NCBI RefSeq assembly: GCF_024169925.1
Contig: NZ_JALJXF010000001.1
Span: 339,501-403,500, forward strand
Direction: 5' to 3'
Length of the DNA stretch: 64,000 nt
DNA from: Methylorubrum extorquens
GTDB taxonomy: Bacteria > Pseudomonadota > Alphaproteobacteria > Rhizobiales > Beijerinckiaceae
The notes below the pieces were generated by a model. The model made no database searches. It had not been told where the DNA came from and worked only from the letters and a program-made list of their open reading frames with translations. The stretch's first letter is position 1. Each line of letters starts with the position of its first letter. This document shows, in pieces, positions 18,003 to 27,364 of this stretch. Position numbers and translations under genes: made by a program.

Positions 18003-19430
18003 GTGACGTCTTCACCGAGCCTCGCAGCCAGCGGCCTTCGCCGGCCGCCGGCCTCGCCCTGGCTCGACGAGTTGCGCGCGACGCTGAAGCTGTCGGCGCC
18101 GCTCGTCCTCATCAACTTGGCCCAGCATGGGTTGGTCGCCTCCAACGCGGTGCTGCTCGGCCGGCTCGGCGCCGAGCCCATCGCCGCGGGCGCCCTCGCC
18201 ACCAGTCTCTACCTGCTGCTGTTCATCGGCGGCATCGGCCTCACCTCCTCCGTGGCACCCCTCGTCGCGGAGGCCGCCGGGCGGGCGCCGGGGGCGGCCG
18301 GTTCTGGCACGGATGAGGTGCGGCGCACGGTCCGGGCGGGCCTGTGGGTCGGCTTCCTCGTCACCCTCGCGCTGATGCCGGGGCTCTGGTTCACGGAACG
18401 GCTGCTGATCGCCCTGCATCAGGAGCCCGCGGTCGCGCGCGAGGCCGGCGCCTACATGCGGGTGCTGCAATGGTGGATGTTCCCGGCGCTGGCCTTCATG
18501 GTGCTGAAGGGCGCGCTCGCCGCGCTCCAGCGCCCGGGGGCTCCGCTCGCCGTGAGCCTCGCCGCGCTTCCGCTCAACGTCGCGCTGGGGGCCTTCTTCG
18601 CCTTCGGCCCGCCGGATCTCGGCATCGTCGGCGTCGCGCTCGGCACTGTCATCACGGAGTTCCTGGCGATCGCCGCCCTGGTCGCGGTGATCCGGTTCGA
18701 CCGGGGCCTCCACCGCCACCGGATGTTCGCCCGCCTCTGGCGCTTCGACGCCGAGCGCCTCGCACGCGTCGTGCGGGTCGGCCTGCCGATGGGCGTGGCG
18801 GGCATCGCCGAGGCCGGGTTGTTCGAGGCCGCCACGGTGGCAATGGGCACCTTCGGCACGCTGCCGCTCGCCGCCCACGCGATCACGCTGCAGATTGCCG
18901 CGACCTGCTTCATGGTGCCCAACGGCATCGGGCAGGCGGCGACGGTGCGGGTCGGCCGTGCCTACGGCGCCGCGGACCGGGCAGGTCTAAGCCGCGCGGG
19001 CGCCGTCGCGCTCTGGCTCGGCTTCGGCTTCATGGTGGCCTGTGCGCTGGTGCAGCTTTTTGCGCCGCACACCCTCATCGGCCTGTTCCTCGACGCAGAG
19101 GCGCCGGGTGCCGCAGACGTGTTTCCCGTGGCCGCCGGCTTCCTGATCTTCTCGGCGCTGTTCGCGATCTCCGACGGCGTGCAGTCGGTGGCGCTCGGAT
19201 GTCTGCGCGGCCTGCAGGACACCAAGGTGCCTATGTTGATCGCTCTGTTTGGCTACTGGGGCATCGGCGTGCCGCTCGGCGCGGCGCTCGCCTGGGGCGC
19301 CGGCATGGGCGGACGCGGGATCTGGGCGGGCTTCTGCGCCGGCCTGCTCGTGGTCTCGGTGGCGCTGGTGATCCGCTGGCGGCGGCTGAGTGCCGACCGT
19401 CCGCGCGGCTCAAACGCACAGGCGGGGTGA
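18003..19430 (+). CDS. MATE family efflux transporter
   Basis: Cation-coupled multidrug exporter of the MATE (NorM/DinF) family in the inner membrane. The 475 residues hold about twelve hydrophobic segments in two similar halves. Early family words are LVLINLAQHGLVASNAVLLGRLG and the loop LHQEPAVAREAGAYMRV; the second half includes HAITLQIAATCFMVPNGIGQAATVRVGRAYG. The GTG start places a normal short cytoplasmic tail before the first helix. The neighbouring ABC exporter gene is in the same direction but is separated by a palindrome-containing gap. The substrate is unknown. Confidence 0.92.
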   Translation: MTSSPSLAASGLRRPPASPWLDELRATLKLSAPLVLINLAQHGLVASNAVLLGRLGAEPIAAGALATSLYLLLFIGGIGLTSSVAPLVAEAAGRAPGAAGSGTDEVRRTVRAGLWVGFLVTLALMPGLWFTERLLIALHQEPAVAREAGAYMRVLQWWMFPALAFMVLKGALAALQRPGAPLAVSLAALPLNVALGAFFAFGPPDLGIVGVALGTVITEFLAIAALVAVIRFDRGLHRHRMFARLWRFDAERLARVVRVGLPMGVAGIAEAGLFEAATVAMGTFGTLPLAAHAITLQIAATCFMVPNGIGQAATVRVGRAYGAADRAGLSRAGAVALWLGFGFMVACALVQLFAPHTLIGLFLDAEAPGAADVFPVAAGFLIFSALFAISDGVQSVALGCLRGLQDTKVPMLIALFGYWGIGVPLGAALAWGAGMGGRGIWAGFCAGLLVVSVALVIRWRRLSADRPRGSNAQAG

Positions 19431-19496
19431 GGCCGGAACCGCGCCCGAAACGCCCCCGTTCCCGCCCCGACGAGACCGGGAGGACCAAGAGACGCC

Positions 19497-19844
19497 ATGG
19501 CCGACAAAGACGATCACGAGGTGATCTGGAAGGACTTCAAGGGCGCGGTGAACATGACCGCCTCGGCCTTGGAGACATTCCTTGAATCCGACGAGAGCCG
19601 GTCGGTCGGGCAGAAAAAGGATGGCGGCGAGGCCACGGGCCACAAGGAGGGCCGGCGCATCGTCGAGATTCTTCACACGAAGAAGGCCGACCTCAGCGAC
19701 GACGACTACGCCCATATGAAGAAGGTGACCGGCTACGTGAACCGCCACCTCAAGCAGGGCGGGCCCGAGGACAAGTCCAAGACCGAGGACTCACCCTGGC
19801 GACTGTCGCTGATGAATTGGGGCCACGATCCGCTCAAAGATTGA
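19497..19844 (+). CDS. DUF3140-like small protein
   Basis: A 115-residue, highly charged soluble protein that resembles the DUF3140 family. That family, in my recollection, is a set of short proteins with conserved GRRIVEIL and YVNRHL words, both visible here, and a C-terminal SPWRLSLMNWGHDP. Function is unknown. A GGGAGG ribosome site precedes the ATG. It sits alone between the MATE gene and mtnA, which faces it with a 12-base gap. Confidence 0.72.
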   Translation: MADKDDHEVIWKDFKGAVNMTASALETFLESDESRSVGQKKDGGEATGHKEGRRIVEILHTKKADLSDDDYAHMKKVTGYVNRHLKQGGPEDKSKTEDSPWRLSLMNWGHDPLKD

Positions 19845-19856
19845 CGGGCCCGTTCG

Positions 19857-20954
19857 TCAGGTGGCCTTGCGCCGCTCCGGGTAGAGACCGGCCAAACCGT
19901 CCTCCGAGGCGTCGCAGATGCCGCGCTCGGTGATGATGCCGGTGACGAGGCGTGCGGGCGTCACGTCGAAGGCCGGGTTGGCGACCGGGCTTCCGGGCGA
20001 GACCACGGCGACGGTGGCAAAGGCGCCGTCGTCGGTGCGGCCAGTGAGATGAGTGACCTCGCGGGCGTCGCGCTCCTCGATCGGGATGTCGCGCACTCCG
20101 TCGTGGAGCGTCCAGTCGATCGTCGAGAACGGCAGCGCCGCGTAGAACGGGATGCGGTTGTCGCTTGCCGCCAGCGCCTTCAGATAGGTGCCGATCTTGT
20201 TGCACACGTCGCCCGAAGCCGTGGTGCGGTCCGAGCCGACGATGCAGACATCGACCTGCCCGTGCTGCATCAGGTGGCCGCCGGCATTGTCGGCGATCAC
20301 GGTGTGCGGCACGCCGTGGGCGTTGAGCTCGAAGGCGGTGAGCGCCGCGCCCTGGTTGCGCGGCCGGGTCTCGTCCACGAAGACGTGGACGGGCACGCCG
20401 GCATCGTGGGCGACGTAGATCGGCGCCAGCGCCGTGCCCCAATCGACGGTGGCGAGCCAGCCGGCGTTGCAATGGGTCAGCACGTTGACCGGCCCACTCT
20501 TCTTCGCGGCGATCTCGGACAGGATCTTGGCGCCGTGCTCGCCGATGGCGCGGCAGCTCGCGACGTCCTCGTCGGCGATGGCGGCAGCTTCCGCGAAGGC
20601 GAGCGCCGCGCGCTCGGATTGCGCGGCGCGGCGTAGGACAGCGGCCATCCGGTCGAGCGCCCAGCGCAGATTGATCGCCGTCGGCCGGGTTGCGGCGAGG
20701 GTCGCGGAAGCCCGTTCGATCCCCGCCTCGCTCGCATCCTGCCGCATGGCCAGCGCCATGCCATAAGCGGCGGTGACGCCGATCAACGGCGCGCCGCGCA
20801 CCACCATCGTGCGGATCGCCACCGCGGCGTCGTCCAGGTTCGCCAGCCGCTTGAGTTCGAAAGCGAAAGGCAGCCGGGTCTGGTCGATGACGGTGACGGC
20901 ATCGCCGTCGGCCTCGGGGAAGATGGTGCGGTAGGGGCGGCCGTCGATCTTCAT
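19857..20954 (-). CDS. mtnA: S-methyl-5-thioribose-1-phosphate isomerase
   Basis: Methionine-salvage isomerase that converts methylthioribose-1-phosphate to methylthioribulose-1-phosphate. It belongs to the eIF2B-like superfamily. The catalytic pair of the family is present: C162 in LTHCNAGW and D242 in VGSDR, along with VRGAPLIG near residue 53 and DNAGGHLMQ near 222. The length of 365 residues is standard. The ATG start immediately precedes the conserved [10 protein letters not shown]. No other methionine-salvage gene is adjacent. Confidence 0.95.
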   Translation of the reverse strand: MKIDGRPYRTIFPEADGDAVTVIDQTRLPFAFELKRLANLDDAAVAIRTMVVRGAPLIGVTAAYGMALAMRQDASEAGIERASATLAATRPTAINLRWALDRMAAVLRRAAQSERAALAFAEAAAIADEDVASCRAIGEHGAKILSEIAAKKSGPVNVLTHCNAGWLATVDWGTALAPIYVAHDAGVPVHVFVDETRPRNQGAALTAFELNAHGVPHTVIADNAGGHLMQHGQVDVCIVGSDRTTASGDVCNKIGTYLKALAASDNRIPFYAALPFSTIDWTLHDGVRDIPIEERDAREVTHLTGRTDDGAFATVAVVSPGSPVANPAFDVTPARLVTGIITERGICDASEDGLAGLYPERRKAT

Positions 20955-21097
20955 GGTGTGCTCGCGCGTGAGAGCATCGGCTCGGCAGCGGCCAGGGCCG
21001 TCCGGAGCGATGCCTGACGATGTCTCATCGCGTGAGTGTGTCGCCAGGATGGCCCCGGCCGGTCAAGCCGTCCGAGGCGGTCTTTCGACGGCGCTCT

Positions 21098-21301
21098 TCA
21101 GCGCTTCACCCGCTCGACGTAGATGTCGAGATAGGCGCCGTCGTCGAGGCCGAGCAGGTCGCGGATCATGCCGGGTAGCTTGCACAGCAGGGCCGGCATG
21201 GTCGGCGCCTCGGTGGCGAGGCCCGGCACCGGCGAGTCGTGGACGAAGAAGACGCCGGCTGCCTCGTCCCAGGCGCAGCGAACGGTGAATTTGCGGTCCA
21301 T
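21098..21301 (-). CDS. DUF1902-like protein (HicB-type antitoxin fold)
   Basis: A 67-residue protein starting MDRKFTVRCAWDEAAGVFF, with the strand-strand-helix pattern of DUF1902, a group related to HicB antitoxins. No HicA-like toxin gene is next to it, so it is either an orphan or has a different role. The ATG is chosen because the domain begins there; the longer frame overlaps the end of serA. It lies downstream of serA on the same strand, about 104 bases after the serA stop. Confidence 0.62.
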   Translation of the reverse strand: MDRKFTVRCAWDEAAGVFFVHDSPVPGLATEAPTMPALLCKLPGMIRDLLGLDDGAYLDIYVERVKR

Positions 21302-21404
21302 CGTGCGATCCTCATGGTCGGGGGGGAGGGAGGACGGCGCGGGAGGCGCCGTGCCGTCGTTGTCGAGGGGGCGGTCACGGACCTCCGCCGGGGCCGTGTC
21401 GGCC

Positions 21405-23012
21405 TCAGAACCGTACGGGGCGCACACGCTTCACCTGCGGGATCGCTTCGATCGCCTTCAGAGCCTCGGGAGACACCTCGGCATCCACCGCCACGAAGGC
21501 GATGGCGTTACCGCCCTCGGCCTCGCGGCCCATCGCGAAGGTCGCGAGATTGACGCCGGCCTCGCCGAGCACCGTGCCGAAGCGGCCGACGAAGCCGGGC
21601 CTGTCGTGGTTGCGCACGTAGAGCATCAGCGGCGCGAAGGGGGCATCGATGCCGATCCCGCGGATCTCGATCACCCGCGGCTTGCCGTCGTTGAAGACGG
21701 TGCCGGCGGCGTCGCGCGGCATATCCTCCGCGTCCACGGTGAGGCGCACCACCGATTCGTAGTCGCTGGCCCCGCCCTCGCGCTTGATCTCGTCGACGAT
21801 GATCCCGCGATCCCGCGCGATCACCGGGGCCGAGACCATGTTCACGTCCTGCAGGATCGGACGCAGCACACCGGTCAGCGCCGCCGAGGTCAGCGCCCGG
21901 GTGTTCATTCCGGCCACCGCGCCCTCGTAGGTGAGGCGGATACCCTTGATCGGCGCGTCCGTGAGCTGGCCCAGGAACGAGCCGAGCTTTTCGCATAAGG
22001 CCACGAACGGCTTGAGGCGGGGCGCCTCCTCGGCCGAGATTGAGGGGAAGTTGATCGCGTTGGTGATGGCGCCGCTGAGCAGGTAGTCCGCCATCTGCTC
22101 GGCGACCTGGAGCGCGACGTTCTCCTGCGCCTCGGAGGTCGCGGCGCCGAGATGCGGCGTGCAGATCACGTTCGGGTGGCCGAAGAGCGGGTTCTCGGTT
22201 GCCGGCTCGGTCACGAACACGTCGAGGGCCGCGCCCGCGACATGGCCGGAATCGAGGGCGGCGCGTAGCGCCACCTCGTCCACGAGGCCGCCGCGGGCGC
22301 AGTTGACGATGCGGACGCCCCGCTTGGTCTTGGCGAGGTTCTCTTCCGAGAGGATGTTGCGGGTCTTGTCGGTGAGCGGCACGTGGAGCGTGATGATGTC
22401 GGCCCGCGCCAGCAACTCGTCGAGTTCGACCTTCTCCACGCCGATCTCGACGGCGCGCTCCGGCGTCAGGAAGGGATCGTAGGCGACAACCTTCAGCTTC
22501 AAGCCGATCGCCCGGTCGGCGACCACGGCGCCGATATTGCCGCAGCCGACGACGCCGAGTGTCTTGGCCGTCAGCTCGACGCCCATGAAGCGGTTCTTCT
22601 CCCACTTGCCGGCCTGCGTGGAGGCGTCCGCCGCCGGGATCTGGCGGGCGAGCGCGAAGATCAGGGCGATGGCGTGCTCGGCGGTGGTGATCGAGTTGCC
22701 GAACGGCGTGTTCATCACGATCACGCCCTTGGCGGTCGCGGCCGGCACGTCGACGTTGTCGACGCCGATGCCGGCGCGGCCGACCACTTTCAGCCGCGTG
22801 GCCCCGGCGAGCAGTTTGCCGGTCACCTTGGTGGCGGAGCGGATGGCAAGGCCGTCATAGTCGCCGATGATGGCGGCCAGTGCCTCCTTGTCCTTGCCGA
22901 GGCCGGGCCGGAAATCGACCTCGATGCCGCGATCGCGGAAGATCTGGACGGCGGCGTCGGACAGGGCGTCGGAGATGAGCACCTTGGGTTTGGCAGATAT
23001 AAGTTTGGACAC
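21405..23012 (-). CDS. serA: D-3-phosphoglycerate dehydrogenase
   Basis: First enzyme of the phosphorylated serine pathway, oxidising 3-phosphoglycerate with NAD. The 535 residues give the long form: substrate and NAD-binding domains (GCGNIGAVVADRA nucleotide loop, NCARGGLVDE, and the catalytic histidine in CTPHLGAATSEAQ), then the intervening domain and a C-terminal ACT domain beginning near VIEIRGIGIDAPF. The GTG start has GAGGTG five bases upstream; an ATG 18 bases earlier lacks a ribosome site. It follows serC on the same strand, with a hairpin between them, so the two probably share control. Confidence 0.94.
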   Translation of the reverse strand: MSKLISAKPKVLISDALSDAAVQIFRDRGIEVDFRPGLGKDKEALAAIIGDYDGLAIRSATKVTGKLLAGATRLKVVGRAGIGVDNVDVPAATAKGVIVMNTPFGNSITTAEHAIALIFALARQIPAADASTQAGKWEKNRFMGVELTAKTLGVVGCGNIGAVVADRAIGLKLKVVAYDPFLTPERAVEIGVEKVELDELLARADIITLHVPLTDKTRNILSEENLAKTKRGVRIVNCARGGLVDEVALRAALDSGHVAGAALDVFVTEPATENPLFGHPNVICTPHLGAATSEAQENVALQVAEQMADYLLSGAITNAINFPSISAEEAPRLKPFVALCEKLGSFLGQLTDAPIKGIRLTYEGAVAGMNTRALTSAALTGVLRPILQDVNMVSAPVIARDRGIIVDEIKREGGASDYESVVRLTVDAEDMPRDAAGTVFNDGKPRVIEIRGIGIDAPFAPLMLYVRNHDRPGFVGRFGTVLGEAGVNLATFAMGREAEGGNAIAFVAVDAEVSPEALKAIEAIPQVKRVRPVRF

Positions 23013-23128
23013 GGGAGCACCTCGCGTCATGCGGGCGCGCAGGATCGCTTCCTCTCGGGAGAGGCGTGGCCGGTCGCCGCGTGCGCGGATACAGGACCGG
23101 GAGATCGCTGGAGCGCGTCGATAAGCAA

Positions 23129-23152
23129 ATGGCCGGTCTCATGACCGGCCAT
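23129..23152 (-). terminator. hairpin between serC and serA
   Basis: ATGGCCGGT and ACCGGCCAT arms with a 6-base loop, 18 bases after the serC stop. Read on the minus strand it is followed by a short TTTGC run, so it may be a partial terminator that lowers serA relative to serC, or an mRNA-processing stem. Confidence 0.6.
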
Positions 23153-23169
23153 CGTGACGTCTCAGACCC

Positions 23170-24345
23170 TCAGGCCGCCGCGGCGGCGAGCGCCGCCTTC
23201 TCTTGGGCGAAGGCCCAGTCGAGCCACGGCGTCAGCGCCGCGATGTCGGAGGCCTCGACGGTCGCCCCGCACCAGATCCGCAGCCCGGCCGGCGCGTCGC
23301 GATAAGCGCCGAAGTCGAAGGCCACGCCCTCGCTCTCCAGGCGGCTGACGATGCCGGCAGCGACGGTCTTGACCACGGCGTCGCCCTTGGCGAGCACGTC
23401 CGGATCGGTGATCACGAGGCAGACGCCCGTGTTCGAGTAGGTCGCCGGGTCCACCGCGAGGTGGCCGATCCAGGGGGTGCGCGCCACCCATTCGTGGACC
23501 ACCCGCGCGTTGGCGTCCGCCCGCGCGTGGAGCGCGTCGAGGCCGCCGATGCTCTGCGCCCACTTCAAGGTGTCGATGTAGTCCTCGACCGCGAGCATCG
23601 AGGGCGTGTTGATCGTGTCGCCCTTGAAGATGCCCTCGATCAGCTTGCCGCCCTTGGTCAGGCGGAACACCTTGGGGATCGGCCAGGCCGGCGTGTGGCT
23701 CTCCAAGCGCGCGACGGCGCGCGGCGAGAGGATCAGCATGCCGTGCGCGGCCTCGCCGCCCATCACCTTCTGCCAGGAATAGGTGACGACATCGAGCTTG
23801 TCCCACGGCAGCGGCATCGCGAAGGCGGCCGAGGTCGCATCGCAGATCGTGACGCCCGCGCGGTCTTCGGCGATCCAGTCGCTGTGCGGGACCTTCACGC
23901 CGGCGGTGGTGCCGTTCCACGTGAAGACGATGTCGTTGTTCTTCGTGTCGATGGCGTCGAGCTTGGGCAGGATGCCGTGCTCGCCGACATGCACGATCGG
24001 GTCGATCTTGAGTTCCTTGAGGGCGTCGGTGACCCACTCGGCGCCGAAGGAATCCCAGGCCATGACCTCGACCGCCTTCGGGCCGAGCATCGACCACATC
24101 GCCATCTCGACGGCGCCGGTATCGGAGCCGGGGACGATGCCGATGCGGTAATCGGCGGGAACGCGTAGGACCTTGCGGGTCAGCTCGATGGCCTCGGCGA
24201 GCTTCGCCTTGCCGGCGGCCGAGCGGTGCGAGCGGCCGAGCGCCGCGCCGGAGAGGGCATCGAGGGTCCAGCCGGGACGCTTGGTCGTGGGGCCGGACGA
24301 GAAATAGGGCACGCGCGGACGCGCGGCGGGCATTTGAACCGTCAT
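23170..24345 (-). CDS. serC: phosphoserine aminotransferase
   Basis: PLP enzyme converting 3-phosphohydroxypyruvate plus glutamate to phosphoserine and 2-oxoglutarate. The 391-residue protein resembles the alphaproteobacterial/Methanosarcina-type SerC. It has [13 protein letters not shown] at the start, [35 protein letters not shown], and the PLP lysine in [14 protein letters not shown]. The ATG in front of TVQMPAARP is chosen because GGAAGG lies nine bases upstream; two further in-frame ATG codons just before it are too close to that site. A structured leader precedes it and serA follows, giving a serine operon. Confidence 0.92.
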   Translation of the reverse strand: MTVQMPAARPRVPYFSSGPTTKRPGWTLDALSGAALGRSHRSAAGKAKLAEAIELTRKVLRVPADYRIGIVPGSDTGAVEMAMWSMLGPKAVEVMAWDSFGAEWVTDALKELKIDPIVHVGEHGILPKLDAIDTKNNDIVFTWNGTTAGVKVPHSDWIAEDRAGVTICDATSAAFAMPLPWDKLDVVTYSWQKVMGGEAAHGMLILSPRAVARLESHTPAWPIPKVFRLTKGGKLIEGIFKGDTINTPSMLAVEDYIDTLKWAQSIGGLDALHARADANARVVHEWVARTPWIGHLAVDPATYSNTGVCLVITDPDVLAKGDAVVKTVAAGIVSRLESEGVAFDFGAYRDAPAGLRIWCGATVEASDIAALTPWLDWAFAQEKAALAAAAA

Positions 24346-24354
24346 GTCATCCAT

Positions 24355-24455
24355 CCTTCCAGATGGTTGCCTCCCGTTGGGGGGAGGTGTCCCGCCGCTG
24401 GAAATGACGGATCGCGCGCCGCAATGCAAGCTGCCTTTCCAGCATTCGGGACCTT
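24355..24455 (-). ncRNA. serC leader motif candidate
   Basis: Two helices directly upstream of serC fit the alphaproteobacterial serC leader. The larger hairpin pairs GTCCCG (24389-24394) with CGGGAC (24447-24452) and GCTGGAAA (24397-24404) with TTTCCAGC (24436-24443). The smaller hairpin pairs CCTCCC (24370-24375) with GGGAGG (24382-24387), 20-odd bases before the start codon. Such leaders are known from comparative genomics; a ligand is not established to my knowledge. The identity is inferred from position and architecture. Confidence 0.72.
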
Positions 24456-24518
24456 GTGTGCTGCGGGTGACAGAAGGATGATTCAGTTACCCGAAGAATA
24501 GATGCGTCGAAGTTCCAT

Positions 24519-25241
24519 CTAAGATTCGTCCCGCGCGAGCAGGTCGGGCCGGCGCGCCCGCGTCAGGGCGCGGCTCCGTTCGGCCCGCCAGCGGGCGATG
24601 GCGGCGTGGTTGCCGCCCATCAAGACGTCGGGGATCGTTCGGCCTTCCCATTCCCGGGGCCGGGTGTAGTGCGGGTATTCGAGCAGCCCGCCCTCGAAGC
24701 TCTCCTCGACGCCCGAGGCGTGCTTGCCCATCACGCCGGGCAGCAGGCGCACGCAGGCATCAATGAGCACGAGGGCCGCGATCTCGCCGCCCGAGAGCAC
24801 GTAATCACCGATCGAGACTTCCTCCAGTTCGCGCGCCTCGATCACCCGCTCGTCCACGCCCTCGAACCGGCCGCAGACGATGATGGCACCCGGCCCCTCG
24901 GCCAGCGCCCGCACACGGTCCTGTGTCAGCGGCCTTCCGCGCGGCGACATGAGGAGGCGCGGGCGGGGATCGTGCGCAGGTGCCGCGGCGTCGATGGCGG
25001 CGCCGAGCACGTCGCAGCGCAGCACCATCCCGGCTCCGCCGCCGGCCGGCGTGTCGTCCACGTTGCGGTGGCGGCCGAGCCCGTGCTCGCGGATCTGGCA
25101 CGGCTCCAGGCTCCACGTCCCGCGGCTCAGCGCGTCCCCCGACAGCGAATGGCCGAGCGGCCCAGGAAACATCTCCGGGTAGAGGGTCAGGACGGTGGCT
25201 CGCCAGGGGGCCGCCGTGCCGGGAAGGATGGACTCGGTCAT
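24519..25241 (-). CDS. trmD: tRNA (guanine(37)-N1)-methyltransferase
   Basis: SPOUT methyltransferase that makes m1G37 in tRNAs reading CNN codons and prevents frameshifting. Family words are present: [28 protein letters not shown] [37 protein letters not shown] [20 protein letters not shown], and [10 protein letters not shown]. The 240-residue length is standard. In most bacteria trmD sits directly after rimM; here three unrelated genes separate them and rplS does not follow. It is upstream of the serC leader on the same strand. Confidence 0.96.
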   Translation of the reverse strand: MTESILPGTAAPWRATVLTLYPEMFPGPLGHSLSGDALSRGTWSLEPCQIREHGLGRHRNVDDTPAGGGAGMVLRCDVLGAAIDAAAPAHDPRPRLLMSPRGRPLTQDRVRALAEGPGAIIVCGRFEGVDERVIEARELEEVSIGDYVLSGGEIAALVLIDACVRLLPGVMGKHASGVEESFEGGLLEYPHYTRPREWEGRTIPDVLMGGNHAAIARWRAERSRALTRARRPDLLARDES

Positions 25242-25318
25242 GCCGCTTGATGGCGGCGCGGGGCGAGCCGGTCAACGGAGGCGGCTCGCCGAAGCCTCGT
25301 CACGAGGGATGAGCGTCG

Positions 25319-25345
25319 GGCTTCGGAAAACGACGGTGCCGAGGC
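25319..25345. repeat. short dispersed intergenic motif, copy 2
   Basis: CTTCGGAAAACGACGGTGCC matches the motif at 17905 closely. It lies between the trmD start region and a small secreted-protein gene. Confidence 0.35.
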
Positions 25346-25350
25346 GGCGA

Positions 25351-25653
25351 TCAGCGCCGGGCCAGCGGCGCCCGCTGCTTCGGTGCGGCGTTCCGGTGGC
25401 TCTTGAGCTGCCGGTGTGGGCGCGGGCGGATGCGGCGCTCGGGCCGGTCCATGCCGGGCTCGGCAGAGGGCTCGGCGTCGTATCCGGACGGCCGGTTCAC
25501 CGTCGAGAGGCCGAACGTATCGGGCGACCCCATGGGAAGCCCGACCGTCGCGCCGGGCATGCCCTGCGCCTGGGCGAGGCTCGCCGGCAGAAGCGTCAGC
25601 GCCAGGGCGGCGGAGGCCGCGAGGATCGCGTGGCGAAGAACTGGGTTGTGCAT
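25351..25653 (-). CDS. small secreted protein, unknown function
   Basis: A 100-residue protein with a good signal peptide (about residues 1-29: HNPVLRHAILAASAAL... ending SLAQAQG). A short mature part follows that becomes very basic (RPERRIRPRPHRQLKSHR). No domain is recognised. The start is the ATG just before HNPVLRH because it opens the signal peptide; the upstream frame extension is not protein-like. It is divergent from a periplasmic-type methyltransferase gene, with both promoters in a 109-base gap. Confidence 0.6.
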   Translation of the reverse strand: MHNPVLRHAILAASAALALTLLPASLAQAQGMPGATVGLPMGSPDTFGLSTVNRPSGYDAEPSAEPGMDRPERRIRPRPHRQLKSHRNAAPKQRAPLARR

Positions 25654-25762
25654 GGGGATCTCGTTCGCGCCTGGGTTCGGACCTGCCTCGATGGAACGAG
25701 GCAGATTCGCGAAGGTTCGCTCCGGACGGTGCGTTCCGCGCATTCGCGCGTTGAAAGCCGGC

Positions 25763-26494
25763 ATGATCCGCTTTGCCGCCGCCCTGATCCTCCTAACGCT
25801 GCCGGCCATCGCGGCCGAGCCGCTCGCGCCTCCCGGTGCGCTGGCCGAGCGATTCCCGCGGCCGGACCGCCCGGTCGCCGAGATCGTCGCGCCGCAATGG
25901 GCGGACGATCGCGAGCGCGATAAGGCCGACGAGGTCGGGCAGGTCGCCCGCCTGATGCGGATCGTCCCCGGCGAGACGGTCGCCGATATCGGCGCGGGCA
26001 GCGGCTACTACGTGTTCCGCCTGAGCCCCCGCGTCGGCCCGCAGGGGCGCATCCTCGCTCAGGACATCACGCCGGACTACCTCGCCGATCTGGAGCGCCG
26101 GGTCGGCAAGGCTGGGCTCTCCAACGTCACCGTGGTGCGGGGCGAGGCGCACGATCCGCGCCTGCCGCCGGGCTCGGTCGATGCGGCGGTGCTCGTCCAC
26201 ATGTACCACGAGATCGCCCAGCCCTTCGGCCTGCTCTGGAACCTCGCCGCCGCGATGAAGCCCGGCGGCCGGGTCGGGATCGTCGATGCCGATGCGATCC
26301 CCTCACGTCACGGCACACCGCCAAAGCTCCTGCGCTGCGAACTCGCAGCGGTCGGCTACCGCGAGGTGTCGATGACGCGCCTGAAGGGCGGTGTCGGCTA
26401 TCTCGCCGTCTTCGAGGCGCCTGCGCCGGACCGGCGGCCGGCACCGGAGACGATCCGCCCGTGCCAGGACGAGGCCACGCGCGAGAAGCGCTGA
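25763..26494 (+). CDS. exported class I SAM-dependent methyltransferase
   Basis: A 243-residue Rossmann-fold methyltransferase preceded by an apparent signal peptide (IRFAAALILLTLPAIAAEP). The SAM-binding glycine loop is VADIGAGSGYYVF near residue 74, the acidic end of strand 2 is AQDITPDYL, and the motif IV region is VLVHMYHEIAQPF. Similar secreted methyltransferases are known in alphaproteobacteria, but their substrates are unclear. SAM availability outside the cytoplasm is an open issue, so the hydrophobic start may instead be a membrane anchor. The start is the ATG that opens this hydrophobic segment. Confidence 0.78.
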   Translation: MIRFAAALILLTLPAIAAEPLAPPGALAERFPRPDRPVAEIVAPQWADDRERDKADEVGQVARLMRIVPGETVADIGAGSGYYVFRLSPRVGPQGRILAQDITPDYLADLERRVGKAGLSNVTVVRGEAHDPRLPPGSVDAAVLVHMYHEIAQPFGLLWNLAAAMKPGGRVGIVDADAIPSRHGTPPKLLRCELAAVGYREVSMTRLKGGVGYLAVFEAPAPDRRPAPETIRPCQDEATREKR

Positions 26495-26562
26495 CGCGTC
26501 TTTACCGAATCGGAGGGGTTGGCCAGCCACCCTGCGGACCCGTCCTCGCAATCCGTTCGGCA

Positions 26563-27357
26563 ATGATCCTCGGCCTCTGGCTCGACCAACCCGTCTGGTT
26601 GATGTTCGCCCTCCTGTCGGGCGTCTTCCTTGCGTTCTGCCTGCTCTTGAGCCTCCTCACCATCCTGCCATGGACGCGGGCGGGGATCCGCCGGCTCGCG
26701 ACCGGAATCGTGCCACCCTATATCGGCGTGATCGCGGTGCTGCTGGCATTGCTGACGGGCTTCGTCGCCAACGATGCCTGGGAGCGCCAGCGGCAGGCCA
26801 GCCGCGTGCTCCAGGCCGAGCGGTCGCACGCGCTCGCGGTCTACGATCTCAGCATCGCCTCCGCCCCCGACATGAGCGGCCTGCGGACCTCGCTGTTTGT
26901 CTATCTCGATGCCGTGGTGAAGGAGGAGTGGCCGTCCATGGCCGCGACCGGCGCCTCGGCGCCCAGCGCCGGCCAAGCGCTCGGGCGTCTGCTCCAAACC
27001 GCGGCCGACCCGCGCACCGCCGCGGAGGCGGGGCAGGCGACGCACGCGGCGCTGCTCGAAGCGGTGATGCAGCTCCGCTCGGCCCGCAGCGAGCGCCTCG
27101 CGCTCAGCGCCGCCCGCAGCGACGAGAGCAAATGGCTGACGCTGCTCGTGCTCGCCGCCCTGACACTGACGGCAATCGCCCTCGTGCATTGCGAGCGCCC
27201 GTTCGCGCAGGCGACGACGTTGGCCCTGTTCTCCGCTGCGATGGTGACGACGCTCGGCGTGATCGCCCTGCACGAGCGACCCTTCGACGGGCCCCTGGCG
27301 CTGTCGTCCGAACCGATCCGCCTCGCCCGCGCCGCGATGGAGGCGGGCACACGCTGA
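26563..27357 (+). CDS. DUF4239-like membrane protein
   Basis: A 264-residue inner-membrane protein. Hydrophobic helices lie at about residues 10-35 and 48-70, then a soluble helical region (about 72-190, including NDAWERQRQASRVLQAE and RSARSERL), then two more helices at about 193-240. This is the layout of DUF4239 (bestrophin-like) proteins of unknown function. It follows the methyltransferase gene in the same direction after 68 bases and ends seven bases before the converging rimM gene. Confidence 0.7.
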   Translation: MILGLWLDQPVWLMFALLSGVFLAFCLLLSLLTILPWTRAGIRRLATGIVPPYIGVIAVLLALLTGFVANDAWERQRQASRVLQAERSHALAVYDLSIASAPDMSGLRTSLFVYLDAVVKEEWPSMAATGASAPSAGQALGRLLQTAADPRTAAEAGQATHAALLEAVMQLRSARSERLALSAARSDESKWLTLLVLAALTLTAIALVHCERPFAQATTLALFSAAMVTTLGVIALHERPFDGPLALSSEPIRLARAAMEAGTR

Positions 27358-27364
27358 TCGGGGA

